A stretch of DNA of 64,000 nucleotides from Lunatimonas lonarensis. GTDB lineage: Bacteria; Bacteroidota; Bacteroidia; Cytophagales; Cyclobacteriaceae. The notes beneath the pieces are model-generated. The model had not been told where the DNA came from, ran no database searches, and saw only the letters and a list, made by a program, of their open reading frames with translations. Position 1 is the stretch's first letter, and each line of letters opens with the position of its first letter. The stretch lies in the NCBI RefSeq assembly GCF_000390185.1, contig NZ_AQHR01000104.1:1-64000 (forward strand), given 5' to 3'. The translations under genes were made by a program, and so were the position numbers. This document shows positions 8,740-16,618 of the stretch, one piece after another.

Positions 8740-9614
8740 TGTGGCGTGATGATCCCATCGCTTTGCTTGCTCAGCTTCATTTTTACCAGGATTTCATGCA
8801 GTGTTTCGGCCGCAAGGCCATGTAGCACCAACCGGTAGGCGGCGCTGTAGGTCGTTTCCGGCACCATCGGGTGCTTGTTGTTCACCAAACCCAAATGGGC
8901 GGGGGTTCCCAAGATCTGCGAGGTGTAGATCGCAATGGTTTCGTCCAGTTGCAGGGAATTGGAAGCGCGCACAAAATCGTTCGCAGTCAGAAACAGCTGG
9001 TAGAAGGGCGTAAACAGCTCAATGGCCGAGCGAAGGTCCAGCACGTTGGTCCATCGGTTGGGAAAAACTATGTGGTCAAACTGATCCTCGGTGATCATGC
9101 TTAGGTCAAGCTTTTCCGGTGGTCGGATTGTCAGCCCCTTTTCCTTTAATTGCCTGTTTAGGTTGATGACAAAATTATAGAGATTTAGATCGTGCTTCAA
9201 AAACAGGTCTTCTTTGATGCTGTCAAAATCCTTGGGCTTGAGGGGATTTCCTGCTAAGGCCACTCCCTGTACATTGCCGGCTATAAACTGCAGGATCTCC
9301 GTGCCCACATGGAAGTGCCTAAATATAAGCAAGTTGGCATCTGGGCTCACAAAGTTTTTCAGCCCCCATGCCAATATCTGGTGTAGTACCCGCGACGAAT
9401 TCAGGCCTCGGGGCACAAAGTATTTGAATACATGGATAAAAAACATGGTGATCTTGGACCATACTTCGATGATGGGAAGCAGGTAACGAACTGATTTGGA
9501 GGAATTGTCCCGCATAAGGGCCCGCTTGGTGGCCGAGTTGATAGGAATGCTGTCGTCCAGGTAGAGGGCCAGCCAGGGGTTTGGGTCTCGTTCGTCGTGG
9601 GTCAGGTAGTCCAT
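8736..9614 (-). CDS. Uncharacterised protein, last gene of the KAS III-HDO operon
   Basis: 292 residues, soluble and mainly helical, no signal peptide. I do not recognise a characterised family; it may belong to an uncharacterised DUF that travels with KAS-like enzymes. An early hydrophobic helix (about 43-66) and a histidine-rich helix (H100-x-H102-x3-E106 in 'LLIFRHFHVGTEILQF') stand out, the latter a possible metal site. The C-terminal part (AYRLVLHGLAAETLHEILVKM) is an amphipathic helix. It starts only 12 nt after the KAS III-HDO stop codon, so the two are almost certainly co-transcribed. Its 3' end overlaps the metallo-beta-lactamase stop by 4 nt in convergent orientation. Confidence 0.75.
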   Translation of the reverse strand: MDYLTHDERDPNPWLALYLDDSIPINSATKRALMRDNSSKSVRYLLPIIEVWSKITMFFIHVFKYFVPRGLNSSRVLHQILAWGLKNFVSPDANLLIFRHFHVGTEILQFIAGNVQGVALAGNPLKPKDFDSIKEDLFLKHDLNLYNFVINLNRQLKEKGLTIRPPEKLDLSMITEDQFDHIVFPNRWTNVLDLRSAIELFTPFYQLFLTANDFVRASNSLQLDETIAIYTSQILGTPAHLGLVNNKHPMVPETTYSAAYRLVLHGLAAETLHEILVKMKLSKQSDGIITPH

Positions 9615-9626
9615 GGGGTGTTACTT

Positions 9627-11477
9627 TTAGTAATTGCCGAGCTCGTTAAGCTGCAAGGTATATAGTTTGGCGGTTGTTTTGGCCGTTTTGACAATGCGTT
9701 TGGCCAAGTCCAGGTTCATAAGTGGGTGCTCTAGGGCCTTTTCCAGGTTATGGAAGTGGTTTTCATCCGCCACCCCGTGATAGGTAAAGAAGGAAACCTG
9801 ATCGTCTCGCAGACCAAGTTGATCTTGGATCATCCTTCCCCAGTAACCAGCCAGGCGTTTGCCAATGCCCTCGATGATAAACATGGCCCCCAGCAGGTCT
9901 ATGGGATTGGGTTTACTGGCCTGTTGAAAAACGAAGGAGGTAAGGGCCACGGTGCCGATGTTTTTCTCACCACTTCGGATGGTCTTGGGATCCTCTCCCA
10001 GGGCTTCAAAATTCAGTTCGAGCAGTTGATAGTCCTTATGTTCGGCAGCGGTGTGCTTGATAAAGGCCGACCGCAGCTCAAACAACCCTATGTCGATATG
10101 GGATGCGGCCCGGGAGATCCACTGAGAGCCATCTATTACCTGTTGGCGCAGGTCGGTCAGGAGCAGCTTGTAGTCGGCCAGGCTGAGATTTCCCTGATGG
10201 ATTTTGGCGACGACAGGCACCTGGAGCAATTCGGTCTCAAAATCAATCCAGACCTGGGCGAGGTTTCGAATGAGCCACTCGGAGGTTTCGTTCTTGGACA
10301 GGTTCAGTTCCGGCGATTCAATTTCCCGGATGGTGTAGGGTTTCTTTTCGGCCGTGTCCTCCCCGACCACCGTGAGGTGCATAAAGGAGGTAATAAAACG
10401 GCCGCTTTCCGGCACCATGCAAAGGATGCGGTCTCCCGCTTTCAACCTGCCCGAATACAGCAGTTCATCCAGCATGATGTAGATCGAAGCTGCACCGGTA
10501 TTTCCCTTGGTAGGAAGGTTGCTAAACCATTTCGGATCGGGGATTTCTCCACCACCTTTGATCATCAGTTCTTTGATGGGGCCTTTGAATACCTCCGAGG
10601 AGTAGTGGCAGCAAAACCAGTCTATGCCCGATGGCTGGATTTTTCCCTGGTTGATCAGTTCAAAATAGTGCGCCACACCGGTTTTTACCAAGCTGTCCAG
10701 CAGGCGCACATCCTGGCGGAGATTGATGGCTCCGGCGGCTGAGGCCTCCTCGTAGCTGGAGTAGTCCAGCCAGGTTTTTTCGCTTTCGTTTCGGTTGTCT
10801 GTTTTTCCGGTAAACATGCACACCGGAAATTCATGGGCATGGGATTTCAACTCAATCCAGTCTATTTTCAAGGATATCCCGGCCCTGTTTTTCTGGTTTT
10901 GCAACACGAATGCCCCTGCACCATCGGAAAGCATCCAGCGGAGGAATTCCACGGAAAAGGGAAGGGAATCCGTCCCTTGGGCCTCAAAGCGTGAAGCTTT
11001 GAACATCCTGCTGGCAAATTCACTTCCAACGGCTAGGGCGTTTGGTTTTTCCCCGGATTTTATCTGGGAATACGCATTCTTCAGTGCCATAATACCACTG
11101 GCGCACACACTTTGGTGGCTGGAAACCTCGCAGGTACCCAGATCCAGACCGGCATGTACCATGCTGGCAAATCCCGGTATGGGCAGATCCCCTTGGGTGG
11201 TTCCCGTACACAATAAGTCGATCTCGCTTGCCCGCAGGCTGCTTCTGTCCAGTGCCGTTCGGATGGCCTGTGCAGCTAGCTCGGTGTTGGAATGGGTAGA
11301 TTGCTGCCGCTTGTCCAAGGCATAGTAGCGCGTTTTGATGCCGTTTTGTTTTAGTATGCGCTCTCGGTTTCGGCTGTCTTTTCCATGGATACGGCCCAGA
11401 AAATCTTCCATTTCTGCATTGGAAACCGGCGAGTTGGGTAGAAAGGAGCCGGAACTGGTGATATATACTTCTTGCAT
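9627..11477 (-). CDS. Fusion: KAS III-like synthase + haem-oxygenase-like diiron (HDO) domain
   Basis: 616 residues. Residues 1-375 are a thiolase-fold KAS III-like domain with the full Cys-His-Asn triad: C125 (HQSVCASG), H291 (CCHYSSE), N326 (KGNTGAAS), plus 'WMLSDGAGAFVL' and 'GDRILCMVPESGR'. Residues 400-616 are all helical and end with E536 (FIIEGIG) and H567-x3-D571-x2-H574. That spacing equals the ligand pattern known for haem-oxygenase-like diiron oxidases such as UndA (H194-x3-D198-x2-H201). The first Glu/His ligands should lie within 467-487 (E467, H475, E479, H480 are candidates). Inference: the enzyme condenses an acyl-thioester and the attached domain oxidises the product. It lies 3 nt after the sterol-desaturase-like gene. 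Confidence 0.85.
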   Translation of the reverse strand: MQEVYITSSGSFLPNSPVSNAEMEDFLGRIHGKDSRNRERILKQNGIKTRYYALDKRQQSTHSNTELAAQAIRTALDRSSLRASEIDLLCTGTTQGDLPIPGFASMVHAGLDLGTCEVSSHQSVCASGIMALKNAYSQIKSGEKPNALAVGSEFASRMFKASRFEAQGTDSLPFSVEFLRWMLSDGAGAFVLQNQKNRAGISLKIDWIELKSHAHEFPVCMFTGKTDNRNESEKTWLDYSSYEEASAAGAINLRQDVRLLDSLVKTGVAHYFELINQGKIQPSGIDWFCCHYSSEVFKGPIKELMIKGGGEIPDPKWFSNLPTKGNTGAASIYIMLDELLYSGRLKAGDRILCMVPESGRFITSFMHLTVVGEDTAEKKPYTIREIESPELNLSKNETSEWLIRNLAQVWIDFETELLQVPVVAKIHQGNLSLADYKLLLTDLRQQVIDGSQWISRAASHIDIGLFELRSAFIKHTAAEHKDYQLLELNFEALGEDPKTIRSGEKNIGTVALTSFVFQQASKPNPIDLLGAMFIIEGIGKRLAGYWGRMIQDQLGLRDDQVSFFTYHGVADENHFHNLEKALEHPLMNLDLAKRIVKTAKTTAKLYTLQLNELGNY

Positions 11478-11480
11478 AGG

Positions 11481-12206
11481 TTACTTCGTCGGTTTGGAGA
11501 ATAGCTTGTCCAGCAGGTTTAGGGCAAATCCATAATTCTTCCGTCCCTTGCTATGGTGCTCGTGGTGTGCCGTTCCAAAAAGCCGCCAGCTGTCACCCTT
11601 GCCATCACCAAACCGGTAGTTGCAATGCCCGGCGAAGTTCAGTAGGATACTGACTGTGGGGTAAAGAAAAACGGCCACGATCGAGAAGGGGATAAAAGGC
11701 ACAATGGTCAATGGAACCGTGCTCAGTAAGAATGCTTCCAGCCAGTGAAAGCTATACACCGAATAAACGGTGGGAACGGTGGATCGGTGATGGATGTAGT
11801 GAATATGCTGCATCATGGGTTTGAGATGCATGATCCGGTGGACCACGTAGAAGTGGACTTCGTTCCATAGGGTAAGCAGTGCCAGGCCCCAGAGGATGTT
11901 TACCCACGTGTTCGGCAGCAGCTCGATGACTCCCGTCCGTATCAGGTAGATGATGGGGAGCGACGAAAACCCAAAGATAAAGATTGATTTCAGGGAGTGC
12001 CCCATCTCGAATCGGGACTGACGGCTGGAGGCCTCCCGGGGATCTATCCTTTGAAGCAGGTTGTTACGCGTCAGGAATTTACAAGTCCGAAGAAAAAGCG
12101 TCCCTAAGCCAAAATAGAGTACTAAAAAATATAGAATTGTCACCCCAAACCATGTCAGGTAGGAGAATTGGAAGAGCATGTTTTCTAAGATAGCCTCCAT
12201 CAACAC
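11481..12206 (-). CDS. Sterol desaturase / fatty acid hydroxylase superfamily membrane protein
   Basis: 241 residues with hydrophobic segments near 12-38, 74-92, 100-115 and 157-190. The eight-histidine diiron signature is complete: HX3H at 123-127 (HRIMH), HX2HH at 136-140 (HYIHH) and HX2HH at 214-218 (HHEHH). Such integral membrane enzymes hydroxylate or desaturate lipid acyl chains, sterols or carotenoids with O2. It overlaps nothing but sits 3 nt before the KAS III-HDO start, so a shared lipid pathway is likely. The substrate cannot be read from sequence. The start at 12206 (MLMEAIL) could be two codons later. Confidence 0.9.
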   Translation of the reverse strand: MLMEAILENMLFQFSYLTWFGVTILYFLVLYFGLGTLFLRTCKFLTRNNLLQRIDPREASSRQSRFEMGHSLKSIFIFGFSSLPIIYLIRTGVIELLPNTWVNILWGLALLTLWNEVHFYVVHRIMHLKPMMQHIHYIHHRSTVPTVYSVYSFHWLEAFLLSTVPLTIVPFIPFSIVAVFLYPTVSILLNFAGHCNYRFGDGKGDSWRLFGTAHHEHHSKGRKNYGFALNLLDKLFSKPTK

Positions 12207-12259
12207 CTAGGACGGACAAATGATCCGGCCTGTCGTAAAGGTAGCGAAAATAGTCGATT

Positions 12260-12424
12260 TCAGGCTTTGTTTGTCATGAAGATATAGGTAGCGTTTTCCT
12301 TGGTATCGGATATTTCCAGGGATGAGACACTTGCCTGCTCCGAAAGTTGATCGCTACCTCCGCAACCAAACAGGATTAAAATTCCGAATACGAGGAGCAA
12401 ATTGCCCAAAATACGCCTGTTCAT
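12260..12424 (-). CDS. 54-residue lipoprotein
   Basis: Short reading frame with a textbook lipoprotein signal: MNRRILGNLLLVFGILILFGC, lipobox LFGC with Cys21, followed by GGS and a 30-residue Ser/Glu-rich tail (SDQLSEQASVSSLEISD). It lies 53 nt upstream of the desaturase-like gene on the same strand and would be the first gene of that operon. No family recognised. Too short for standard gene callers, but the signal and lipobox make it credible. Confidence 0.65.
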   Translation of the reverse strand: MNRRILGNLLLVFGILILFGCGGSDQLSEQASVSSLEISDTKENATYIFMTNKA

Positions 12425-12470
12425 AGGGCTAAATAACTTGGATTCTAGGGCAAGGTATCATTTAAAACGT

Positions 12471-12486
12471 CTAATCGAAAGATTAG
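12471..12486. repeat. 16-bp inverted repeat CTAATC-GAAA-GATTAG
   Basis: Perfect 6+6 inverted repeat with a 4-nt spacer. It lies in the 108-bp divergent gap between the lipid operon (minus) and the flavin reductase gene (plus), where a regulator could act on either side. Whether it is an operator is unknown. Confidence 0.35.
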
Positions 12487-12532
12487 AACGGTATTTGTGC
12501 AGGTACTCCTCAAAACCAAACAGTCTGTAAAT

Positions 12533-13198
12533 ATGAGCAATAAGGTAAAAATTATCAGTGTACGATCACTTACCCACGATGTGAAGGAAATAAAGGTGGA
12601 AAAGCCCAAAGGGTACACGTTCGTTCCGGGCCAGGCTGCGGAAGTGGCCATAGACAAGGACGGATGGCGGGATGAAAAGCGCCCATTCACCTTCACCTCC
12701 CTCCCTGAAGATGACCATCTGGAGTTTGTGATCAAATCTTACCGGGAACACGATGGGGTTACCTACCAAGTGGATGGCTTGGTCGAGGGCGATAGCCTGT
12801 TGATCGGAGATGCCTGGGGTGCCATTTCCTATACCGGCCCTGGTGTTTTCATTGCGGGAGGTGCCGGTGTGACGCCATTTATCAGTATCCTTAGAATGCT
12901 CGAATCAAAGGGAGGTCTGGCAGGCCATAAGCTGATCTTTGCCAATAAGCGGGGAAAAGATGTATTGCTCGAATCCTACTTTTTTGATCTTTTGGGAGAA
13001 AACTTCATCTCCATTTTGAGCGAGGAGCGCGTTTATGGGCATTACCATGGGATTGTGAATATGGCGTTTTTGAAAGAGCAACTTTCCGATTTTTCACAGG
13101 AATTTTACGTCTGTGGGCCGGAGGAAATGGTGAGGGATGTGAGCAGTAGCCTAAAGCAACTGGGAGCCAGGCCGGACGGCATTGTTTTTGAAAAGTGA
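12533..13198 (+). CDS. FAD-binding oxidoreductase (ferredoxin-NADP reductase-like)
   Basis: 221 residues from the ATG at 12533; an in-frame GTG at 12497 is less likely. Two-domain FNR plan: N-terminal FAD barrel with 'KRPFTFTSLPEDDHLEFVIKSY' (the R-x-F-T-x-T-S flavin-binding stretch) and C-terminal NAD(P) domain with 'GVFIAGGAGVTPFISILR' and 'FYVCGPEEMV'. No plant-type [2Fe-2S] domain is attached, so electrons must go to a separate acceptor. It diverges from the lipid operon across a short gap. It could supply electrons to the two diiron enzymes there, but that is inference from position only. Confidence 0.85.
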   Translation: MSNKVKIISVRSLTHDVKEIKVEKPKGYTFVPGQAAEVAIDKDGWRDEKRPFTFTSLPEDDHLEFVIKSYREHDGVTYQVDGLVEGDSLLIGDAWGAISYTGPGVFIAGGAGVTPFISILRMLESKGGLAGHKLIFANKRGKDVLLESYFFDLLGENFISILSEERVYGHYHGIVNMAFLKEQLSDFSQEFYVCGPEEMVRDVSSSLKQLGARPDGIVFEK

Positions 13199-13270
13199 TG
13201 CCGGCGTTTTTTCGAAATTGCCCCGTATCTTAGGGGGGTCAAACGCTCACTCAATCCCCTCAACCACCCT

Positions 13271-14683
13271 ATGGAGAAAATCTCTGTCTTTGATATGTTA
13301 AAAATCGGCGTGGGCCCATCCAGTTCACACACCTTGGGGCCTTGGCTGGCGGCGATTCGGTTTTTGGACGAACTTGGAGCCAACCGGATTGGCGCGCTGG
13401 AGAAAATCTCCGTTCACCTGTATGGTTCGCTGGCATTAACGGGAAAGGGACATGCGACGGATTTGGCCGTGACGCTGGGATTGGCAGGACTGGATCCGGT
13501 TCGCTTTCCAGTCGCAGAGATCGACCAAGTTGTAGGGAAGATCAAAGAAGAAAAACGGCTCATCCTTTCCGGAGCACACGTTGTGCCCTTTGATATGGCC
13601 ACGGATATTGTCTTCCATAACGAGTTTCTGCCCTTTCATGCAAATGCACTCCGTTTTGAGGCAACAATAGATAACCGGCTCCTCACTGAGACCTACTATT
13701 CTGTGGGTGGGGGCTTCGTGCAAAAGGACGGCGAGGCGGATGCTTCACCTGTCCTGCGGGAGGAGTTTCCCTTTCCGATAGAGAAAGCCAGCCAACTGCT
13801 GGGATACTGTACCCGCGAGGGGAAACAGATTTCTGATATCGTTTGGGCGAACGAGCTTACCTTGCGGACAGAGGAGGCGATTCGTGAGGGACTTTGGGAT
13901 ATTTGGGAGGTGATGCAGGACAGTATCTATTCGGGCTGCCATACAGGGGGCGAGTTGCCGGGTGGACTACGGGTCAAGCGTAGGGCATCAGAAATGCACA
14001 GCAGACTGCTCGGAAAAGACCAATACGGAGATTCCGAAACCTGGCTCGCTGCGATTCGCGCCCTGGATGTGGATTTTCGCAGTATGCTGAAGTGGGTAAG
14101 CTGTTTTGCGCTGGCCGTCAATGAGGTAAATGCTGCCATGGGCAGGGTGGTAACCGCTCCTACCAACGGCAGTGCTGGGGTCATTCCGGCGGTATTGCTT
14201 TACTACCTGGCGTTTGTGCATAAATCGGCGGGCAAGGAGGAGGTGATCCGTTTTCTGTTGGTGGCCTCAGAGATAGGCAGTATCTTTAAAAAGAACGCCA
14301 CGCTTTCAGCTGCCATGGGTGGGTGCCAGGCAGAGATTGGTGTGTCAAGTGCAATGGCGGCGGCGGGTCTATGCGAGCTGCTGGGGGGTAGTCCCGGGCA
14401 GGTACTGACAGCGGCTGAAATAGCCATGGAGCACCATCTGGGCCTAACCTGCGATCCCATTTCCGGTCTGGTACAGGTGCCGTGTATCGAGCGCAACACC
14501 ATGGGGGCTATCAAGGCTATCAACGCGGCGGAACTGGCACTGGAAACCTCACTGGAACACACCAAGGTATCCCTTGACAAGGTGGTTCGCACCATGTGGG
14601 AAACCGCCAGGGATATGAACGGAAAGTACAAAGAGACTTCGGAGGGTGGCCTGGCCCTTTCTGTAAATTGGGTGGATTGTTGA
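13271..14683 (+). CDS. sdaA: L-serine ammonia-lyase (single-chain, iron-sulfur)
   Basis: 470 residues, cytoplasmic. Converts L-serine to pyruvate and ammonia. N-terminal beta domain starts '[24 protein letters not shown]'; the C-terminal alpha domain has '[19 protein letters not shown]' and '[19 protein letters not shown]'. The three cluster cysteines are C352, C394 and C405; the spacings of 42 and 11 equal those of the Legionella enzyme (C343, C385, C396), so a [4Fe-4S] site is expected. The GPSSSH loop binds substrate. Fused beta-alpha form as in E. coli SdaA. The next gene starts about 40 nt downstream on the same strand. Confidence 0.95.
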   Translation: MEKISVFDMLKIGVGPSSSHTLGPWLAAIRFLDELGANRIGALEKISVHLYGSLALTGKGHATDLAVTLGLAGLDPVRFPVAEIDQVVGKIKEEKRLILSGAHVVPFDMATDIVFHNEFLPFHANALRFEATIDNRLLTETYYSVGGGFVQKDGEADASPVLREEFPFPIEKASQLLGYCTREGKQISDIVWANELTLRTEEAIREGLWDIWEVMQDSIYSGCHTGGELPGGLRVKRRASEMHSRLLGKDQYGDSETWLAAIRALDVDFRSMLKWVSCFALAVNEVNAAMGRVVTAPTNGSAGVIPAVLLYYLAFVHKSAGKEEVIRFLLVASEIGSIFKKNATLSAAMGGCQAEIGVSSAMAAAGLCELLGGSPGQVLTAAEIAMEHHLGLTCDPISGLVQVPCIERNTMGAIKAINAAELALETSLEHTKVSLDKVVRTMWETARDMNGKYKETSEGGLALSVNWVDC

Positions 14684-14725
14684 TTTTCGCCGATCCTTTT
14701 CGAACAATCAAAACCGTAAATATGT

Positions 14726-16618
14726 ATGGACAAGCATAGAGCCCGGTCAAAAACCAGCAAGCAGGACCGTTTGCGCTTTCTAAAGCACCTGCTACTCGAT
14801 GTAGAAGCCCTCGAGGAGATGCTCCGGCAAAACCTTATCGAGCGGAACATTCAGCGCATCGGTGCCGAGCAGGAGTTGTCCCTGGTTGATGCGTATTATA
14901 AGCCCTCAAAAAAAGCTCCTGCGGTTTTAAATAGGGTGAATGATCCCCATTTGACGGCGGAATTGGCCCTTTATAACCTTGAGATCAATCTGGATCCGCT
15001 GGAGTTAAAACGGCAGTGTTTTGTCAAAATGGAAAAGCAGCTGAATACCTTGCTGAAGAAAACCGATCAGGCTGCCAAAGCAGTTGGAGACAAAATCATC
15101 TTATCAGGTATAATGCCGTCGATCGACGTGCGTTCGGGGGAGTTGGATTACATGACCCCAAATCCACGTTTCTTTGCCCTGGACGAGGTCATCAGGCAAT
15201 TGCGGGGCGAGGATTTTGAGTTGAATATTCTGGGGGTGGACGAGTTGATTTTGGCACACACCAATATTTTGTTTGAGGCATGCAACACAAGTTTTCAGTG
15301 TCATCTCCAGGTGGATCCGGATGAGTTTGTAGACCAATACAACTGGGCACAGTTGATTTCCGGGCCGGTGCTTTCCGCTTGTACAAATTCGCCGCTGTTG
15401 TTTGGAAGGGAGCTGTGGAGCGAAACCCGGATATCGCTGTTTCAGCAAAGCATTGACATCCGCAGCAAGGGATATCACCTTCGGGAAAAGGAACAGCGCG
15501 TTTCCTTTGGGAGGGGCTGGATAAGGGAGATCACTGAAATTTACAAGGAGGCCATTTCCCGTTTTACCCTGTTGCTTACGGATAAGGTCGAGGAGGATTC
15601 CATGCAGGTATTGCAGCGGGGAGGTATTCCTAAGCTGGCGGCATTAAACCTGCACAATGGGACGATTTGGCGCTGGAATAGGCCTTGCTACGGAGTGGGA
15701 GGGGGTGTGCCCCATCTCCGTATCGAAAACAGGTATTTGCCATCCGGCCCTTCTGTCATTGATGAGGTGGCCAATTTGGCTTTTTGGGTAGGCCTGATGA
15801 AGGCGATGCCCGACCACTACCGGGGTAGTTGGCGCCGTAGGTCCTTTGAAGACACCAAGGCGAATTTTTATCGCGCAGCCACCTCAGGCCTGCAAAGCTG
15901 CATGATTTGGGAAGGTAGGGCGATTCCTTCCCGTGAGTTGTTGCTTGACCACTTGATTCCCCTTGCGACAGATGGGCTTCAAGCGTGCGGACTGGACGAA
16001 GCAGAGCGTAGCCGGTATATGTCGGTGATCGAGGGCAGGGTAAAAAAAGGATTGGATGGCAGTGTGTGGACGGTAAAGGGATTCAGAAAGCTAAAGAGGA
16101 AAATGTCTAGAGAGGAGGCCATGGTGGGTATCACGGCCATTCTCTACGAACGGAGGAAGACCGGAGCACCTGTTCATACCTGGCCCCTTGCTGCTCCCAG
16201 TGAGGCGGAAGGCTGTAGGATGCCCTACGATTGGATTGGAAACTTTATGAAGACCGACCTGATTACTGTTCAGGAACAAGATCTTCTTGATTTGGTGGAG
16301 AAAATCATGGAATGGAAAGGTATACGCCATGTGCCTGTAGAGGACAGTCATGGAAATCTGAAAGGGCTGATCACCCGCAAAATGATCGAAAGTGTAAAGG
16401 AGGATTCAGGCAAAGGGAAGTGGCTTTCTGCCGGCGGCGTCATGCGCACCGATCTGGTCACGATAGGAAAGGATGCAGACATAAAATTTGCCATCCTGTT
16501 AATGGTGGACAAACAAATAAGTTGCCTGCCGGTAGTGGAGGGCAACAGATTGATTGGGTTGATCACGGATAGGGATACCCGTGAACTCTGGCAAAAGATG
16601 AAAAATGATCAAGCCTGA
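14726..16618 (+). CDS. GCS2-family carboxylate-amine ligase-like protein fused to two CBS domains
   Basis: 630 residues. Residues ~30-480 match the glutamate-cysteine ligase type 2 family: 'RIGAEQELSLVD', 'LTAELALYNLEINLDPL', 'NTSFQCHLQVDPDEFV', 'RIENRYLPSGPSVID'. Residues ~505-630 form two CBS motifs (MKTDLITVQEQDLLDL...KGIRHVPVEDSHGNLKGLITRKM and VMRTDLVTIGKDADIKFAI...LPVVEGNRLIGLITDRD). CBS pairs usually bind adenine nucleotides and regulate an attached enzyme. The GCS2 part would ligate an amine to a carboxylate with ATP; true glutathione synthesis is not proven, as no glutathione synthetase is nearby. The last 14 nt overlap the start of the aspartoacylase-like gene, so the two are co-translated. 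Confidence 0.85.
   Translation: MDKHRARSKTSKQDRLRFLKHLLLDVEALEEMLRQNLIERNIQRIGAEQELSLVDAYYKPSKKAPAVLNRVNDPHLTAELALYNLEINLDPLELKRQCFVKMEKQLNTLLKKTDQAAKAVGDKIILSGIMPSIDVRSGELDYMTPNPRFFALDEVIRQLRGEDFELNILGVDELILAHTNILFEACNTSFQCHLQVDPDEFVDQYNWAQLISGPVLSACTNSPLLFGRELWSETRISLFQQSIDIRSKGYHLREKEQRVSFGRGWIREITEIYKEAISRFTLLLTDKVEEDSMQVLQRGGIPKLAALNLHNGTIWRWNRPCYGVGGGVPHLRIENRYLPSGPSVIDEVANLAFWVGLMKAMPDHYRGSWRRRSFEDTKANFYRAATSGLQSCMIWEGRAIPSRELLLDHLIPLATDGLQACGLDEAERSRYMSVIEGRVKKGLDGSVWTVKGFRKLKRKMSREEAMVGITAILYERRKTGAPVHTWPLAAPSEAEGCRMPYDWIGNFMKTDLITVQEQDLLDLVEKIMEWKGIRHVPVEDSHGNLKGLITRKMIESVKEDSGKGKWLSAGGVMRTDLVTIGKDADIKFAILLMVDKQISCLPVVEGNRLIGLITDRDTRELWQKMKNDQA

Noticed and set aside
9750-10742. 330-codon open frame on the plus strand inside the KAS III-HDO gene
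   Set aside because: Antisense shadow of a real gene with complete active-site motifs; the plus-strand reading has no recognisable domain or start signal.
13271-14683. Reading the serine dehydratase as two separate subunit genes
   Set aside because: One uninterrupted frame covers beta and alpha domains with all three cluster cysteines, so it is the single-chain type.
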